Assembly: GCA_036941025.1 (NCBI GenBank)
Contig: JAYMNP010000001.1
Location: forward strand, 2,068,501-2,132,500
From: Lachnospiraceae bacterium JLR.KK002
GTDB lineage: Bacteria; Bacillota; Clostridia; Lachnospirales; Lachnospiraceae
Length of the DNA: 64,000 nucleotides
Direction: 5' to 3'
Part shown: positions 37,771 through 46,300 of the stretch, one piece after another
How the letters are laid out: each line of letters begins with the position of its first letter
Position numbering within the stretch: position 1 is the first letter of the stretch
Program-made: the position numbers and the translations under genes
The notes under the pieces: generated by a model
Seen by the model: the letters and a program-made list of their open reading frames with translations, nothing else
What the model was told of the DNA's origin: nothing
Databases searched by the model: none

Positions 37771-38220
37771 TTACTTCCTGCGTTTCTTAAATTTCTCCTT
37801 TGCATACTCATAGGATTCTTGGATATATGGTTTCAATTCCTCGAATGTCTGTTCAGAGGGGTTCAATGCACATATCCACGCCATCCATGCGTAGACGGGA
37901 TGGGGGAGTATCTCATTCAATACGGTAAAGTCGTAATCCATATCTACAACGCCGCCCGCTGGTGGACGTTTTGGGACTGTTCCAAACAATTCCGTAAAAG
38001 TGCTTTTCCGTATTCCCAAATTCACACGGTAGACGTTCTCTCTGTTTAAATCAGAGCCTTTGTCATTATCGCCATCCTTTTCCTTAACTGTCAATATATA
38101 AACGCCACGCTTCAGTACATGGTCTGGGTTATAGAAAATCCCTTTCTCGCCCCAACTCTCAACTAAGACTGTTCCCTCAAGATTTTGAAGGCAGTAATTC
38201 AATATTTTATCTGGTGTCAT
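37771..38220 (-). CDS. DUF6194-like protein
   Basis: 149 residues. GVYILTVKEKDGDND, VYRVNLGIRKSTFTELFG and MPHPVYAWM-like HPVYAWMAWICALNP match the DUF6194 family as I recall it, a small soluble protein of unknown biochemical role related in shape to MmcQ/YjbR-type proteins. It is common as cargo in such transposons. Monocistronic. Confidence 0.6.
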   Translation of the reverse strand: MTPDKILNYCLQNLEGTVLVESWGEKGIFYNPDHVLKRGVYILTVKEKDGDNDKGSDLNRENVYRVNLGIRKSTFTELFGTVPKRPPAGGVVDMDYDFTVLNEILPHPVYAWMAWICALNPSEQTFEELKPYIQESYEYAKEKFKKRRK

Positions 38221-38423
38221 TCTGACAGCTCCATTTCTGTCTTACTTCTAATTCTCCTATGAGTATTTTAGAATATCATAGCGGCTATATTTGTGTCAAG
38301 ATTTTGGGCAAATTTTTTAGTATTCCCTGTGGACAGGAATTTTATTCATCAATTTTAGTAATTAGGCGGGGGATTTTTATCCCCCACCCAATAGCCCGTC
38401 AAAAAGCAGTCTTTATTAGCTGG

Positions 38424-38849
38424 TTATAAAATCTTCCGCAGCTTTTTCCGCAGATGGTCTAGCCTTGCATAGATAGCCCCTGTTGTCAATCCAACAAGCG
38501 GGGCAATTTCCTTTGTGGAATAACCCTGCATTTTCAGCAGGATGATTTGCAGGGTACGCCTGTCCACCGCAAGCAATGCCCGATACAGAGTTTCGTCCTC
38601 AATCTCGTCCAGTAAATCAGCAACCGTCTTTACCTCTGTATGCCGTTCTTTGTCTGCCATCCCCTCAAGGTATTCGCCAAAGTCGCTTGTCCAATGGTAA
38701 AACCGTCTGTTGGAATTGAAGTCTGCCCTGTCATCAGTACGGATTTGTTCAATGGTGGTTTCATTAACGCCATGTTCCCGCAATATTTTTTCCTCGGCTT
38801 CTTTCCAGATAAGCCATTTCCTGTTCTCCCGTCCGTTGTTGTATGCCAT
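38424..38849 (-). CDS. Sigma-70-like regulatory protein
   Basis: 141 residues from the ATG at 38849, preceded by TTGGAGGAAAAAAGA; the open frame further upstream is a structured leader, not protein. The C-terminal LLAVDRRTLQIILLKMQGYSTKEIAPLVGLTTGAIYARLDHL is a sigma region 4 helix-turn-helix. A paralogue with a paralogous leader is at 54046-54522. These proteins usually regulate conjugative or cargo genes. Confidence 0.8.
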   Translation of the reverse strand: MAYNNGRENRKWLIWKEAEEKILREHGVNETTIEQIRTDDRADFNSNRRFYHWTSDFGEYLEGMADKERHTEVKTVADLLDEIEDETLYRALLAVDRRTLQIILLKMQGYSTKEIAPLVGLTTGAIYARLDHLRKKLRKIL

Positions 38850-39171
38850 TCTTTTTTCCTCCAATCTGAAATTTTTGAAATGTAATAATCCAGATTGGAA
38901 AGGCGGCGAACGGCAGCCAACAGCAAAAACAGCCCTTCGGCACATTCCGATAAAAAACCACAAAAGAAAAACCGCAAAGGCTCTGTGACCTCTACGGTTA
39001 TAGGAGATACATATTCTGTTGAGTTGAGATTCTACTTCTGGTTTCATGGTGAGAAGTAGCCTTGCATGGTCGGGGATAATTTTTTTAACTGGCTTCCTGC
39101 CAATCCCCGATATGCTATGTATAAGTCAAATCTGCGTTGCATGAGCAGATAGGTTACTGCCCGAAAAAAGG
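38850..39171 (-). promoter_or_regulatory. Structured leader of the sigma-like gene
   Basis: Non-coding. Shares blocks with the leader at 54523-54815: AGAAAAACCGCAAAGG, TCTGTGACCT and a GGGGAT/ATCCCC hairpin around a run of T. The conservation of non-coding blocks between two elements suggests regulatory RNA structure. The IS110 pair inserted at its far end. Confidence 0.5.
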
Positions 39172-39301
39172 ACATAAAAACCTGCTAACAAAAGTCAAGA
39201 CTTTTTAGCAGGTTTTTAAATATATTTTTCGTATGAATTTTTCCTACGACAATTAGACCGGTGGAAAATCCGGTCTGCCGTATCCGCTGTTTTAGTTCTT
39301 T

Positions 39302-40504
39302 TTACTTCTGGTATACTTCCATCACACGTGCATAATAAATCCTAAGGAATTTATTTAATCCCGCTATTTTTGCTGCACGTTTTGACTTTCCTTCTTTTTC
39401 TTTCTTCAAAATAAATCTATACACTGCTGCGTCTGCTGGCTCTTTATGGGTTTTCAGACATCTCATCACTTCATATCCAATCTTTCGCAGGCTGGAAGAA
39501 CCTCTCTTGGATATTTTCCTCTCTGTCCCCATAAACTGCCCTGACTGATAGGGCGGCGCGTCGATTCCTGCGTGGGCTATCAGGGCTTTTCCGCTATGGA
39601 ATCTTCTCACATCCCCAATCTCTGCAATCAATTTAGGCGCAAGGACATTTCCAACACCTCCCATTGCCCTGACAACCGGATATTCCGGCAGACTCTTGGC
39701 TAATGCCTGCATCTGTGTTAGAATGGTCATCAGAGTGTTATCGACTTCTCGTAACACCCGTACTGCCTCCTGTACCAGCATTTTGGTCGATGGGGTATCG
39801 GAGGGTACTGTGGGGATGCCTTCTTTTGCCAGTGCATAGATCTTGACGGCTTTATCCTGGCTCTGATGGTATCCCTTCTCTTTTGCCCATTTCAGATAGC
39901 TCTCTATAAACTGTTCCTCCGGTTTCTTCGTGATATTGTCATAATGCCAGTATTCTTCCGCAAAATCCCCCAGCTTATCTTTCCCATTTGTTTCATTCCA
40001 GCCTTTCAGCAGCGTTTTGATCCCAGGCATCGTATAGTCCAGAAGATGAGTCAGTTCCAACACGCTCTCCACACGCATCCGCATATAGTGACGGTACTGC
40101 CTTCCCAAAAGCTTCAGCTCCGCATAGACGCTTTCTTCTGCCTCATAGTCCTTCAGCCTGTACCAATGGTCAATCCCATAGTTAGAGATTGTAATGGCAT
40201 CCTGCTTATCCGTTTTCACACGTCTTAACCCCTGACAGCGGTATTCCTTCATCTCAAATGGATTAATCACTGCCACAAACAGCCCTTTTTCTTTCAGATA
40301 GCTTAATACAGGCAGATGGTAGATCCCAGTAGCTTCCATGACCACACGGATGTCATCATTCAGACGCAGCAGCATGGAAGTCAGTTCGGACAGTTCTTTC
40401 TCCACATGACAGACTTCAAAAGGCCTGCTCACAACCTCACCATAAGGCTTTAAGATACATACGGTACTTTTTTCTTTTGACACATCAATTCCTACACTTA
40501 TCAT
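39302..40504 (-). CDS. IS110 transposase, copy A
   Basis: 400 residues from the ATG at 40504 (GGAGGTTACAG upstream). The N-terminal RuvC-like DEDD domain starts ISVGIDVSKEKSTV and has VVMEATGIYH and VKTDKQDAI. The C-terminal Tnp_20 domain has VVRAMGGVGNVLAPKL and the serine-bearing SKRGSSSLRKIGY. Identical to copy B. It recombines DNA guided by a bridge RNA. Confidence 0.95.
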   Translation of the reverse strand: MISVGIDVSKEKSTVCILKPYGEVVSRPFEVCHVEKELSELTSMLLRLNDDIRVVMEATGIYHLPVLSYLKEKGLFVAVINPFEMKEYRCQGLRRVKTDKQDAITISNYGIDHWYRLKDYEAEESVYAELKLLGRQYRHYMRMRVESVLELTHLLDYTMPGIKTLLKGWNETNGKDKLGDFAEEYWHYDNITKKPEEQFIESYLKWAKEKGYHQSQDKAVKIYALAKEGIPTVPSDTPSTKMLVQEAVRVLREVDNTLMTILTQMQALAKSLPEYPVVRAMGGVGNVLAPKLIAEIGDVRRFHSGKALIAHAGIDAPPYQSGQFMGTERKISKRGSSSLRKIGYEVMRCLKTHKEPADAAVYRFILKKEKEGKSKRAAKIAGLNKFLRIYYARVMEVYQK

Positions 40505-40767
40505 CTGTAACCTCCAAAATAAATCTGTAATTGTCCCATCCACACTTATTACCACTCATTTTAGTTCGTTACACGAAAGCACCTTACGGGTTTCAACCTG
40601 CTTAAACGACTGCTTATAATAAGGGATGGTTGACGGTTTTTATGACGGATGTGGTTAATCCAAAAATCGCTTCGCCAGACCAATTACTCCCTTATCATAA
40701 AAAAATAAGTGCAGAAGGTAAAGCACTATTGATATGCCTTATCTCTTACACTTATATGGTACTAAAA
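40505..40767 (-). ncRNA. Candidate IS110 bridge RNA region, copy A
   Basis: 263-base non-coding long end between the transposase start and the element tip. In IS110-group elements this end encodes the bridge RNA with target- and donor-binding loops. The loops were not resolved by eye. The same sequence lies at 42105-42367 in copy B. Confidence 0.45.
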
Positions 40768-40771
40768 AAGA
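40768..40771. other. Junction of tandem IS110 copies
   Basis: The four bases AAGA separate copy A from copy B. The junction places the downstream end of copy B against the long end of copy A, as in a circular intermediate. On the minus strand TTTTTA and TATAAG lie 18 bases apart across it, a possible hybrid promoter. Confidence 0.5.
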
Positions 40772-42367
40772 ACATAAAAACCTGCTAACAAAAGTCAAGA
40801 CTTTTTAGCAGGTTTTTAAATATATTTTTCGTATGAATTTTTCCTACGACAATTAGACCGGTGGAAAATCCGGTCTGCCGTATCCGCTGTTTTAGTTCTT
40901 TTTACTTCTGGTATACTTCCATCACACGTGCATAATAAATCCTAAGGAATTTATTTAATCCCGCTATTTTTGCTGCACGTTTTGACTTTCCTTCTTTTTC
41001 TTTCTTCAAAATAAATCTATACACTGCTGCGTCTGCTGGCTCTTTATGGGTTTTCAGACATCTCATCACTTCATATCCAATCTTTCGCAGGCTGGAAGAA
41101 CCTCTCTTGGATATTTTCCTCTCTGTCCCCATAAACTGCCCTGACTGATAGGGCGGCGCGTCGATTCCTGCGTGGGCTATCAGGGCTTTTCCGCTATGGA
41201 ATCTTCTCACATCCCCAATCTCTGCAATCAATTTAGGCGCAAGGACATTTCCAACACCTCCCATTGCCCTGACAACCGGATATTCCGGCAGACTCTTGGC
41301 TAATGCCTGCATCTGTGTTAGAATGGTCATCAGAGTGTTATCGACTTCTCGTAACACCCGTACTGCCTCCTGTACCAGCATTTTGGTCGATGGGGTATCG
41401 GAGGGTACTGTGGGGATGCCTTCTTTTGCCAGTGCATAGATCTTGACGGCTTTATCCTGGCTCTGATGGTATCCCTTCTCTTTTGCCCATTTCAGATAGC
41501 TCTCTATAAACTGTTCCTCCGGTTTCTTCGTGATATTGTCATAATGCCAGTATTCTTCCGCAAAATCCCCCAGCTTATCTTTCCCATTTGTTTCATTCCA
41601 GCCTTTCAGCAGCGTTTTGATCCCAGGCATCGTATAGTCCAGAAGATGAGTCAGTTCCAACACGCTCTCCACACGCATCCGCATATAGTGACGGTACTGC
41701 CTTCCCAAAAGCTTCAGCTCCGCATAGACGCTTTCTTCTGCCTCATAGTCCTTCAGCCTGTACCAATGGTCAATCCCATAGTTAGAGATTGTAATGGCAT
41801 CCTGCTTATCCGTTTTCACACGTCTTAACCCCTGACAGCGGTATTCCTTCATCTCAAATGGATTAATCACTGCCACAAACAGCCCTTTTTCTTTCAGATA
41901 GCTTAATACAGGCAGATGGTAGATCCCAGTAGCTTCCATGACCACACGGATGTCATCATTCAGACGCAGCAGCATGGAAGTCAGTTCGGACAGTTCTTTC
42001 TCCACATGACAGACTTCAAAAGGCCTGCTCACAACCTCACCATAAGGCTTTAAGATACATACGGTACTTTTTTCTTTTGACACATCAATTCCTACACTTA
42101 TCATCTGTAACCTCCAAAATAAATCTGTAATTGTCCCATCCACACTTATTACCACTCATTTTAGTTCGTTACACGAAAGCACCTTACGGGTTTCAACCTG
42201 CTTAAACGACTGCTTATAATAAGGGATGGTTGACGGTTTTTATGACGGATGTGGTTAATCCAAAAATCGCTTCGCCAGACCAATTACTCCCTTATCATAA
42301 AAAAATAAGTGCAGAAGGTAAAGCACTATTGATATGCCTTATCTCTTACACTTATATGGTACTAAAA
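40772..42367 (-). mobile_element. IS110-family element, copy B
   Basis: Identical to copy A over its full length and in the same orientation. It is followed by TCCCTCCAAACTC. The related region at 54815-54830 reads AAAAAAAATCCCTCCAAACT uninterrupted, which shows that the pair entered an A-rich site before a terminator. Confidence 0.85.
40902..42104 (-). CDS. IS110 transposase, copy B
   Basis: Identical 400-residue product to copy A, with the same start signal (GGAGGTTACAG before the ATG at 42104). Both copies have all visible domains. Confidence 0.95.
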   Translation of the reverse strand: MISVGIDVSKEKSTVCILKPYGEVVSRPFEVCHVEKELSELTSMLLRLNDDIRVVMEATGIYHLPVLSYLKEKGLFVAVINPFEMKEYRCQGLRRVKTDKQDAITISNYGIDHWYRLKDYEAEESVYAELKLLGRQYRHYMRMRVESVLELTHLLDYTMPGIKTLLKGWNETNGKDKLGDFAEEYWHYDNITKKPEEQFIESYLKWAKEKGYHQSQDKAVKIYALAKEGIPTVPSDTPSTKMLVQEAVRVLREVDNTLMTILTQMQALAKSLPEYPVVRAMGGVGNVLAPKLIAEIGDVRRFHSGKALIAHAGIDAPPYQSGQFMGTERKISKRGSSSLRKIGYEVMRCLKTHKEPADAAVYRFILKKEKEGKSKRAAKIAGLNKFLRIYYARVMEVYQK

Positions 42368-42490
42368 TCCCTCCAAACTCTAAAAACAGGTCTGGAGAGT
42401 GTCTGTTAAGTTTTTTGGGCATAGCAAAATCGCCCGCCACACGCCGTTTTTTTTATTTGGTGGGCGTTCGCCTTAAAATCATATGAAATG
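42368..42490 (-). terminator. Cargo terminator and hairpin cluster
   Basis: CTCCAAACTC...GGTCTGGAG and CGCCCGCCACA...TTTGGTGGGCG hairpins with T runs. Closely matches the block at 54820-54915 after the ABC-F gene, another sign that the two transposon segments share ancestry. Confidence 0.55.
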
Positions 42491-42491
42491 A

Positions 42492-42590
42492 AAGAGAGCC
42501 GACAGACTATGATATTAACTCACATGTTTATCGGCTCTGCATCTATGTGTCTGGCTCTTTAATATCTGCTATTTTACATTTCTTGTTTTT
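42492..42590 (-). pseudogene. 3' remnant of a second KTR gene with its terminator
   Basis: The block around 42492-42567 (GAGCCGACAGACTATGAT ... ATCGGCTCTGCATCTATG) repeats the 3' end and terminator of the intact KTR gene at 43331-43401. The remaining minus-strand codons read ...DIKEPDT before a stop. The rest of the gene is gone. Confidence 0.5.
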
Positions 42591-42643
42591 CAAGATTGCT
42601 CATTTACCTTTTGGCATATTACTTCATTTCTTGACTTATAATT

Positions 42644-43126
42644 TTATAAAAGTTCACTATCTAAAGCTCGTAAATTTATGACAGAGACAATTTCCTGTTG
42701 TACTCTTTCAACTTCATCAATTCTAACTCTGCCAATACGGTTTCTTTCCATTTTATAATCTACATCTGGAAATAATTTTTCCAGCAAATTATTTATTTCT
42801 GGAGATGCCCCCATTGAAGCTATCACAAGTGATGTCATATCATATTGTTCCAGTATATCTCTTAATTCGTTTTCTGGAACTTCTGATAATTGCTCAAAAT
42901 CAGTTATCTTTTTAGTCGGTATATTTGGCTCTAAAATATCATTTATAGTAATTCCGTAAAGCTTAGATATTTTTAACAGAACCTCTAAATCTGGAATAGC
43001 TGTTCCCGTCTCCCATTTTGAAACAGCCTGTCTGGATATATCCAACCTTTTTGCTAATTCATCTTGTGTGTAGTTATGTTTTTTTCGCAGTAATTGCAAA
43101 TATTTTGAAATGATATTTGTATTCAT
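42644..43126 (-). CDS. XRE-family regulator
   Basis: 160 residues. Helix-turn-helix LRKKHNYTQDELAKRLDISRQAVSKWETG at residues 13-41, a SinR-like N-terminus. The C-terminal 90 residues are acidic and helical without recognised domain. Start after AGGGAGGGAATTTTT-like sequence at 43127-43140. It lies downstream of the KTR gene and may be separately transcribed. Confidence 0.85.
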   Translation of the reverse strand: MNTNIISKYLQLLRKKHNYTQDELAKRLDISRQAVSKWETGTAIPDLEVLLKISKLYGITINDILEPNIPTKKITDFEQLSEVPENELRDILEQYDMTSLVIASMGASPEINNLLEKLFPDVDYKMERNRIGRVRIDEVERVQQEIVSVINLRALDSELL

Positions 43127-43330
43127 AAAAATTCCCTCCTTTTTGTATTATAAAATGACCTTATAGAAAAATAAAGAGCTTGAAAAGTGCCAAAAAGCAA
43201 TTAGCAGTTGCTGTCATTTACCTTATTTCGGCAGATGGCTTATCTGTATTCGGTATATCGCAGACTTTCTATGTATTGTAAGATAAAGCAGTAAAATGAA
43301 AAATCTTGACTGTCTGCATAAGCAAAAACA

Positions 43331-43378
43331 GAGCCAACAAACTGTGATTTTATTTCACAAGTTCATCGGCTCTGCGTC
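43331..43378 (-). terminator. Terminator overlapping the KTR stop
   Basis: AGAGCCGATGAACTTGTGA pairs with TCACAGTTTGTTGGCTCT and is followed by GTTTTT on the minus strand. The 5' arm includes the last codons of the KTR gene region. Confidence 0.7.
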
Positions 43379-43551
43379 TGTGCGTCTGGCTCTCTGATAA
43401 CAGACATATTCATTTGTCGGACATTTATAAGAGTTTCCTGCTTACATTTTGGGCAAAATAAAGGAAATTTCTCAAGTACTGTATCTTCACGCAATTTCAA
43501 TCTCGTCTTGTTTCCACATACAGGACACAATAGCCACTTTTCCTGCTTCAT
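43363..43551 (-). CDS. Cysteine-rich KTR protein
   Basis: 62 residues. LCPVCGNKTRLKLREDT and LFCPKCKQETLINV supply two CxxC pairs of a zinc ribbon with the KTR tripeptide of the Cys_rich_KTR family (PF14205). Function unknown; very common as cargo in Clostridia transposons. Its ATG overlaps the MFS stop (ATGA). Confidence 0.9.
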   Translation of the reverse strand: MKQEKWLLCPVCGNKTRLKLREDTVLEKFPLFCPKCKQETLINVRQMNMSVIREPDAQTQSR

Positions 43552-44801
43552 GCTGACACCTCCTGCTGTTCCCTTTCCATATTCTTAAAGAAGTTCATTG
43601 CAGATAATCCTACAATGCAAACTATGATGCCAGTCGGGATTAAGACAAAATATATGGCACTGTAAAATTTGTCAAACAAAAAGCCGTACACGATTTGTCC
43701 TATGGGCTGGACGCACAAAGTAACCGTTGATGTATAAGCCATCACTTTTCCTATTAAATGATTTGGCGTCCTCTGCTGTATGAGGGAAACAGCGAAAATA
43801 GAAAATATACTGATAACAGCCTGCATACCGCAAAATGATACAACCGTAACTCCATACTTTATAATGGCATTCACTGGCAAAATGAAAACAATGCCGGCAG
43901 GGATAATGAAAATACCCATAGAAGCAAGCAGGACAGATAATTTATGTATTTTCAATTTCTCTGCCAAAACTCCTGCGGCAATGCTCCCTAAGATTGTAGC
44001 GACTGCCAACGCACTTTCCGCTGCCCCATAATATTTTGCATTCAATCCGAGGACAGTCCGCACAAGAAAGGGAAGCCCGACTATGGTAATGCCCATCACA
44101 AAAAACCTTGAAAATGCCGTTAAGAGCAGCATTTTTGATATGCTGGTCTGTTCTTTTGAAATATACTGCATACTTGATAAAAAATCCTGCTTAACAATCT
44201 GAAGCACACCGCCTTGACTTTGAATACGCTGATAACTCAATTTTATAAAACATTCAAACAGAGCAGTAATAAAAAAACAGACAACGCTTGCATACATTAC
44301 GGGTTCTAGCCCAAGCATGGCATACAATACGCCGCCCAACATAGGGGCAATCAAATAGGATAAAGACGCCACTTGATTTACAACGGCATTTCCTTTCATA
44401 ATATTGTCCCCTTGTAACATGGTAGGAATACACGCTTGAACAGTAGGCGTTTCAAACGCACCCAAAATAGAAAGAATAATAAGCAACGTACTGATTACAG
44501 CAATGGCATTGTTTTCCGACAGGAATAGCGCCGCACATAAAACGGATACGCCAGTCAATGCGTCTAACGCCACCATAATATTCCGTCTGTCTGCCCTGTC
44601 CGCCAGGATGCCGCCAAGCGGTGACAAAAGAATGGTCGGGATTGTCGCAGCAGACAATATCCCTGCAAATATGGCTGCCGAACCAGTCGCTTCCAATACA
44701 TACATGGACAATGCCAGTTTCAATATAAAATTTCCAAATAATGAGGTTAGCTGCCCCAAAATAAGGAGCGCAAAATTTTTCGTAAATAATTTTTCCGTCA
44801 T
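43548..44801 (-). CDS. MFS efflux transporter (Mef-like)
   Basis: 417 residues from the ATG at 44801 (AAGGAGGGAATCAGCC upstream). About 12 hydrophobic segments; the loop GGILADRADRRNIMV after helix 2 is the MFS motif A. Overall similar to the MefA/macrolide-type efflux group, with NFALLILGQLTSLFGNFIL at the start. A drug substrate is likely but cannot be named. It is in an operon with the upstream TetR gene. Confidence 0.85.
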   Translation of the reverse strand: MTEKLFTKNFALLILGQLTSLFGNFILKLALSMYVLEATGSAAIFAGILSAATIPTILLSPLGGILADRADRRNIMVALDALTGVSVLCAALFLSENNAIAVISTLLIILSILGAFETPTVQACIPTMLQGDNIMKGNAVVNQVASLSYLIAPMLGGVLYAMLGLEPVMYASVVCFFITALFECFIKLSYQRIQSQGGVLQIVKQDFLSSMQYISKEQTSISKMLLLTAFSRFFVMGITIVGLPFLVRTVLGLNAKYYGAAESALAVATILGSIAAGVLAEKLKIHKLSVLLASMGIFIIPAGIVFILPVNAIIKYGVTVVSFCGMQAVISIFSIFAVSLIQQRTPNHLIGKVMAYTSTVTLCVQPIGQIVYGFLFDKFYSAIYFVLIPTGIIVCIVGLSAMNFFKNMEREQQEVSA

Positions 44802-44887
44802 GGCTGATTCCCTCCTTTTTCCTTGATTTTGCCTGCATTCTCTGGCATAGAAGTACGGCCCAGGCCGCCATCTCTTGACACTTCGTG

Positions 44888-45553
44888 TCAATTCACCTTG
44901 TGCCCGCAGGGTGTTTCTGTAATATCAGTGATAAATTTTTCTGTAAAGGCTGTCGTATCATCATCATAAAGCGGCAGTCCCATATAGGCTAACACTTCTT
45001 TCACAAAATGATATTTATGATACAGTTCTTCCTCTGTTGCAGGGAATACCGAGGGCATGAGCCAGAAGTTGATAAGCGGCAAAAGCTCGGAAAGCTCCTT
45101 TATGTATTCCGTCTTGATAGAACCGTCCTTTTTTCCCTTCTCCAGCAATTCCAGCCACAAGGGAGTTAATACACGCCTGTTTTCTGCAACTGCCGCCGCT
45201 AAAATGTGCGGGTCTTTCAAAATCGGGACTGCCTGCATATTTATCTGGTTTCGTTCAGCGTCCGACTGATTCAGTGTAAGCAACAACCTGATTTTTTGCA
45301 GACCGTTCAGGTCATCCCTCCCCTTGACTGTTTCAAATGGGTTGTCCTCAAAAAACATTTGATTGCCTAATGCGTACATTATTTCCTCTTTGCTTTGGAA
45401 ACAACGGTAAAACATTCCTTTTGCCCCGCCCACCGTATCCATAATATCGGAAATTGAAGTTTCCTCATATCCTTTAGAAATAAATAAGTTTTGGGCAGCA
45501 TTTAGGATTTCTTTTCTCCATTCCTCTGGTGTCTTTTTTACAGGTCTAGCCAA
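44888..45553 (-). CDS. TetR-family repressor of the efflux operon
   Basis: 221 residues, best start TTG at 45553 (AAAGGAGG 10 bases upstream; a GTG at 45565 overlaps that site). The N-terminal helix-turn-helix is EILNAAQNLFISKGYEETSI followed by SDIMDTVGGAKGMFYRCF. The C-terminal ligand domain is typical in length. It is the first gene of the tetR-MFS-KTR operon and is preceded by a 27-bp palindrome. Confidence 0.9.
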   Translation of the reverse strand: MARPVKKTPEEWRKEILNAAQNLFISKGYEETSISDIMDTVGGAKGMFYRCFQSKEEIMYALGNQMFFEDNPFETVKGRDDLNGLQKIRLLLTLNQSDAERNQINMQAVPILKDPHILAAAVAENRRVLTPLWLELLEKGKKDGSIKTEYIKELSELLPLINFWLMPSVFPATEEELYHKYHFVKEVLAYMGLPLYDDDTTAFTEKFITDITETPCGHKVN

Positions 45554-45577
45554 ATGTGATTGCACCTCCTTTGTATT

Positions 45578-45604
45578 TAGTTATTGACTTGAAGTCAATA
45601 ACTA
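45578..45604 (-). promoter_or_regulatory. TetR operator and promoter
   Basis: Perfect 13+1+13 palindrome whose arm is TAGTTATTGACTT. The TTGACT in it can serve as -35 for the leftward operon, with TACAAA as a weak -10. Repressor binding would block its own promoter. Confidence 0.75.
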
Positions 45605-45735
45605 TTTTAGCACTATTCTTATATTTTTGCAATAGCCATAATTTGCCATAGCACAAAAATCACTTATTTGCAAAATCCATAAAATTCTTGACATTACAAA
45701 AGCGACAGAGATTTCTCCCTGCCGCTTTTGTCCAC

Positions 45736-46110
45736 TTATGCAAAAATGATTTCCTTATTTACAATCTCCCTTGCACAAACTCTTATGTTGCCTAACTGTC
45801 CTACCCATTCTAAGGTATTTTCAGCCTTTAGTTGTTCCGTTATGACTTGTGTCTGTTTCATGTCCTCAATGAGTCTTTCAAAGCATTCCTGCGCCTGTCT
45901 GTCAATGTCGGCAAGATAAGTGTTAAGTTTGCCGCTTGTGAGAAGATTGGTGTATGTAACTTTGCAATATTGCTTCAGATAGTCCAGATGCCGCTGTCCC
46001 CATGCGCCTATCGGCTGTTCTTCTTCGGCGGGCAATCGTAAATCTGGAATAAGATACCCATTTTCTTCGTGATATGTACCGCCTAACTGTTCAAATAATG
46101 ATTTTTCCAT
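45736..46110 (-). CDS. tnpV: TnpV-like transposon protein
   Basis: 124 residues. The C-terminal QVITEQLKAENTLEWVGQLG plus REIVNKEIIFA matches the TnpV pattern also seen at 4851-5240. It is the first gene inside the right end of the transposon: its ribosome site TCTGGAGG overlaps the attachment sequence, so in the integrated state it may be driven by the flanking promoter. Confidence 0.75.
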   Translation of the reverse strand: MEKSLFEQLGGTYHEENGYLIPDLRLPAEEEQPIGAWGQRHLDYLKQYCKVTYTNLLTSGKLNTYLADIDRQAQECFERLIEDMKQTQVITEQLKAENTLEWVGQLGNIRVCAREIVNKEIIFA

Positions 46111-46122
46111 TTTCTATTTCCT

Positions 46123-46131
46123 CCAGATAAG
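46123..46131 (+). repeat. Right attachment copy of the TnpX-type element
   Basis: CCAGATAAG in direct orientation relative to 33452-33460, GA at 46126-46127. An inverted related copy (TCCTTATCTGGT) lies outside the element at 46186-46197. Confidence 0.75.
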
Positions 46132-46300
46132 ATATTCACTCCACATATTTGTGTCTACTGTCTTAAACACAATTTTTGAGTTTTGTCCTTATCTGGTTTC
46201 ATACTTATTTTGCTATTATACATAAAGCCCTCTCTTTACTTAGTCTAATGTTTTTCCATCATTGCATTTATTTTTAGTTACAGCTATTTAAACTATAATA
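46128..46300. other. Displaced AbiGi start and upstream region
   Basis: Bases 46128-46146 hold the first six codons of the AbiGi gene (minus strand ATG TGG AGT GAA TAT CTT). The rest is AT-rich spacer after the DUF4365 gene; the AbiGi promoter would lie here or in DUF4365. Confidence 0.6.

Larger units (their letters stand above)
39172..40767 (-). mobile_element. IS110-family element, copy A (about 1596 bp)
   Basis: Left limit ACATAAAAACC (39172) and right limit ...GGTACTAAAA (40767), fixed by comparison with the identical copy exactly 1600 bases further on. The non-coding end upstream of the transposase is about 263 bases long, downstream about 130, as in IS110-group elements where the long end holds a bridge RNA. 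Confidence 0.85.
33457..46127 (-). mobile_element. TnpX-type mobilizable transposon, 12.67 kb
   Basis: Bounded by direct CCAGATAAG copies with central GA. Genes in order from right to left: tnpV, tetR, MFS, KTR, XRE, two IS110 copies, sigma-like, DUF6194, mobC, mobP relaxase, tnpW-like and large serine recombinase. That is the Tn4451/MTnSag-like layout with efflux cargo. Removing it restores the AbiGi gene, which is strong evidence for the ends. It has mobilization genes but no conjugation machinery, so transfer would need a helper. Confidence 0.85.

Noticed and set aside
38850..39047. Longer N-terminus for the sigma-like protein (start at 39047)
   Set aside because: The extra 66 codons lie in a hairpin leader conserved with 54523-54815, and a strong ribosome site precedes the ATG at 38849.
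39172..42367. Tandem IS110 copies as assembly artefact
   Set aside because: Cannot be excluded without reads, but the four-base spacer AAGA and distinct outer flanks are what a real tandem would show, so it was kept as a finding.
46186..46197. Inverted copy of the attachment sequence (TCCTTATCTGGT) as the right transposon end
   Set aside because: Inverted orientation would not give the same crossover dinucleotide on one strand; the direct copy at 46123 does, and restores the AbiGi frame.
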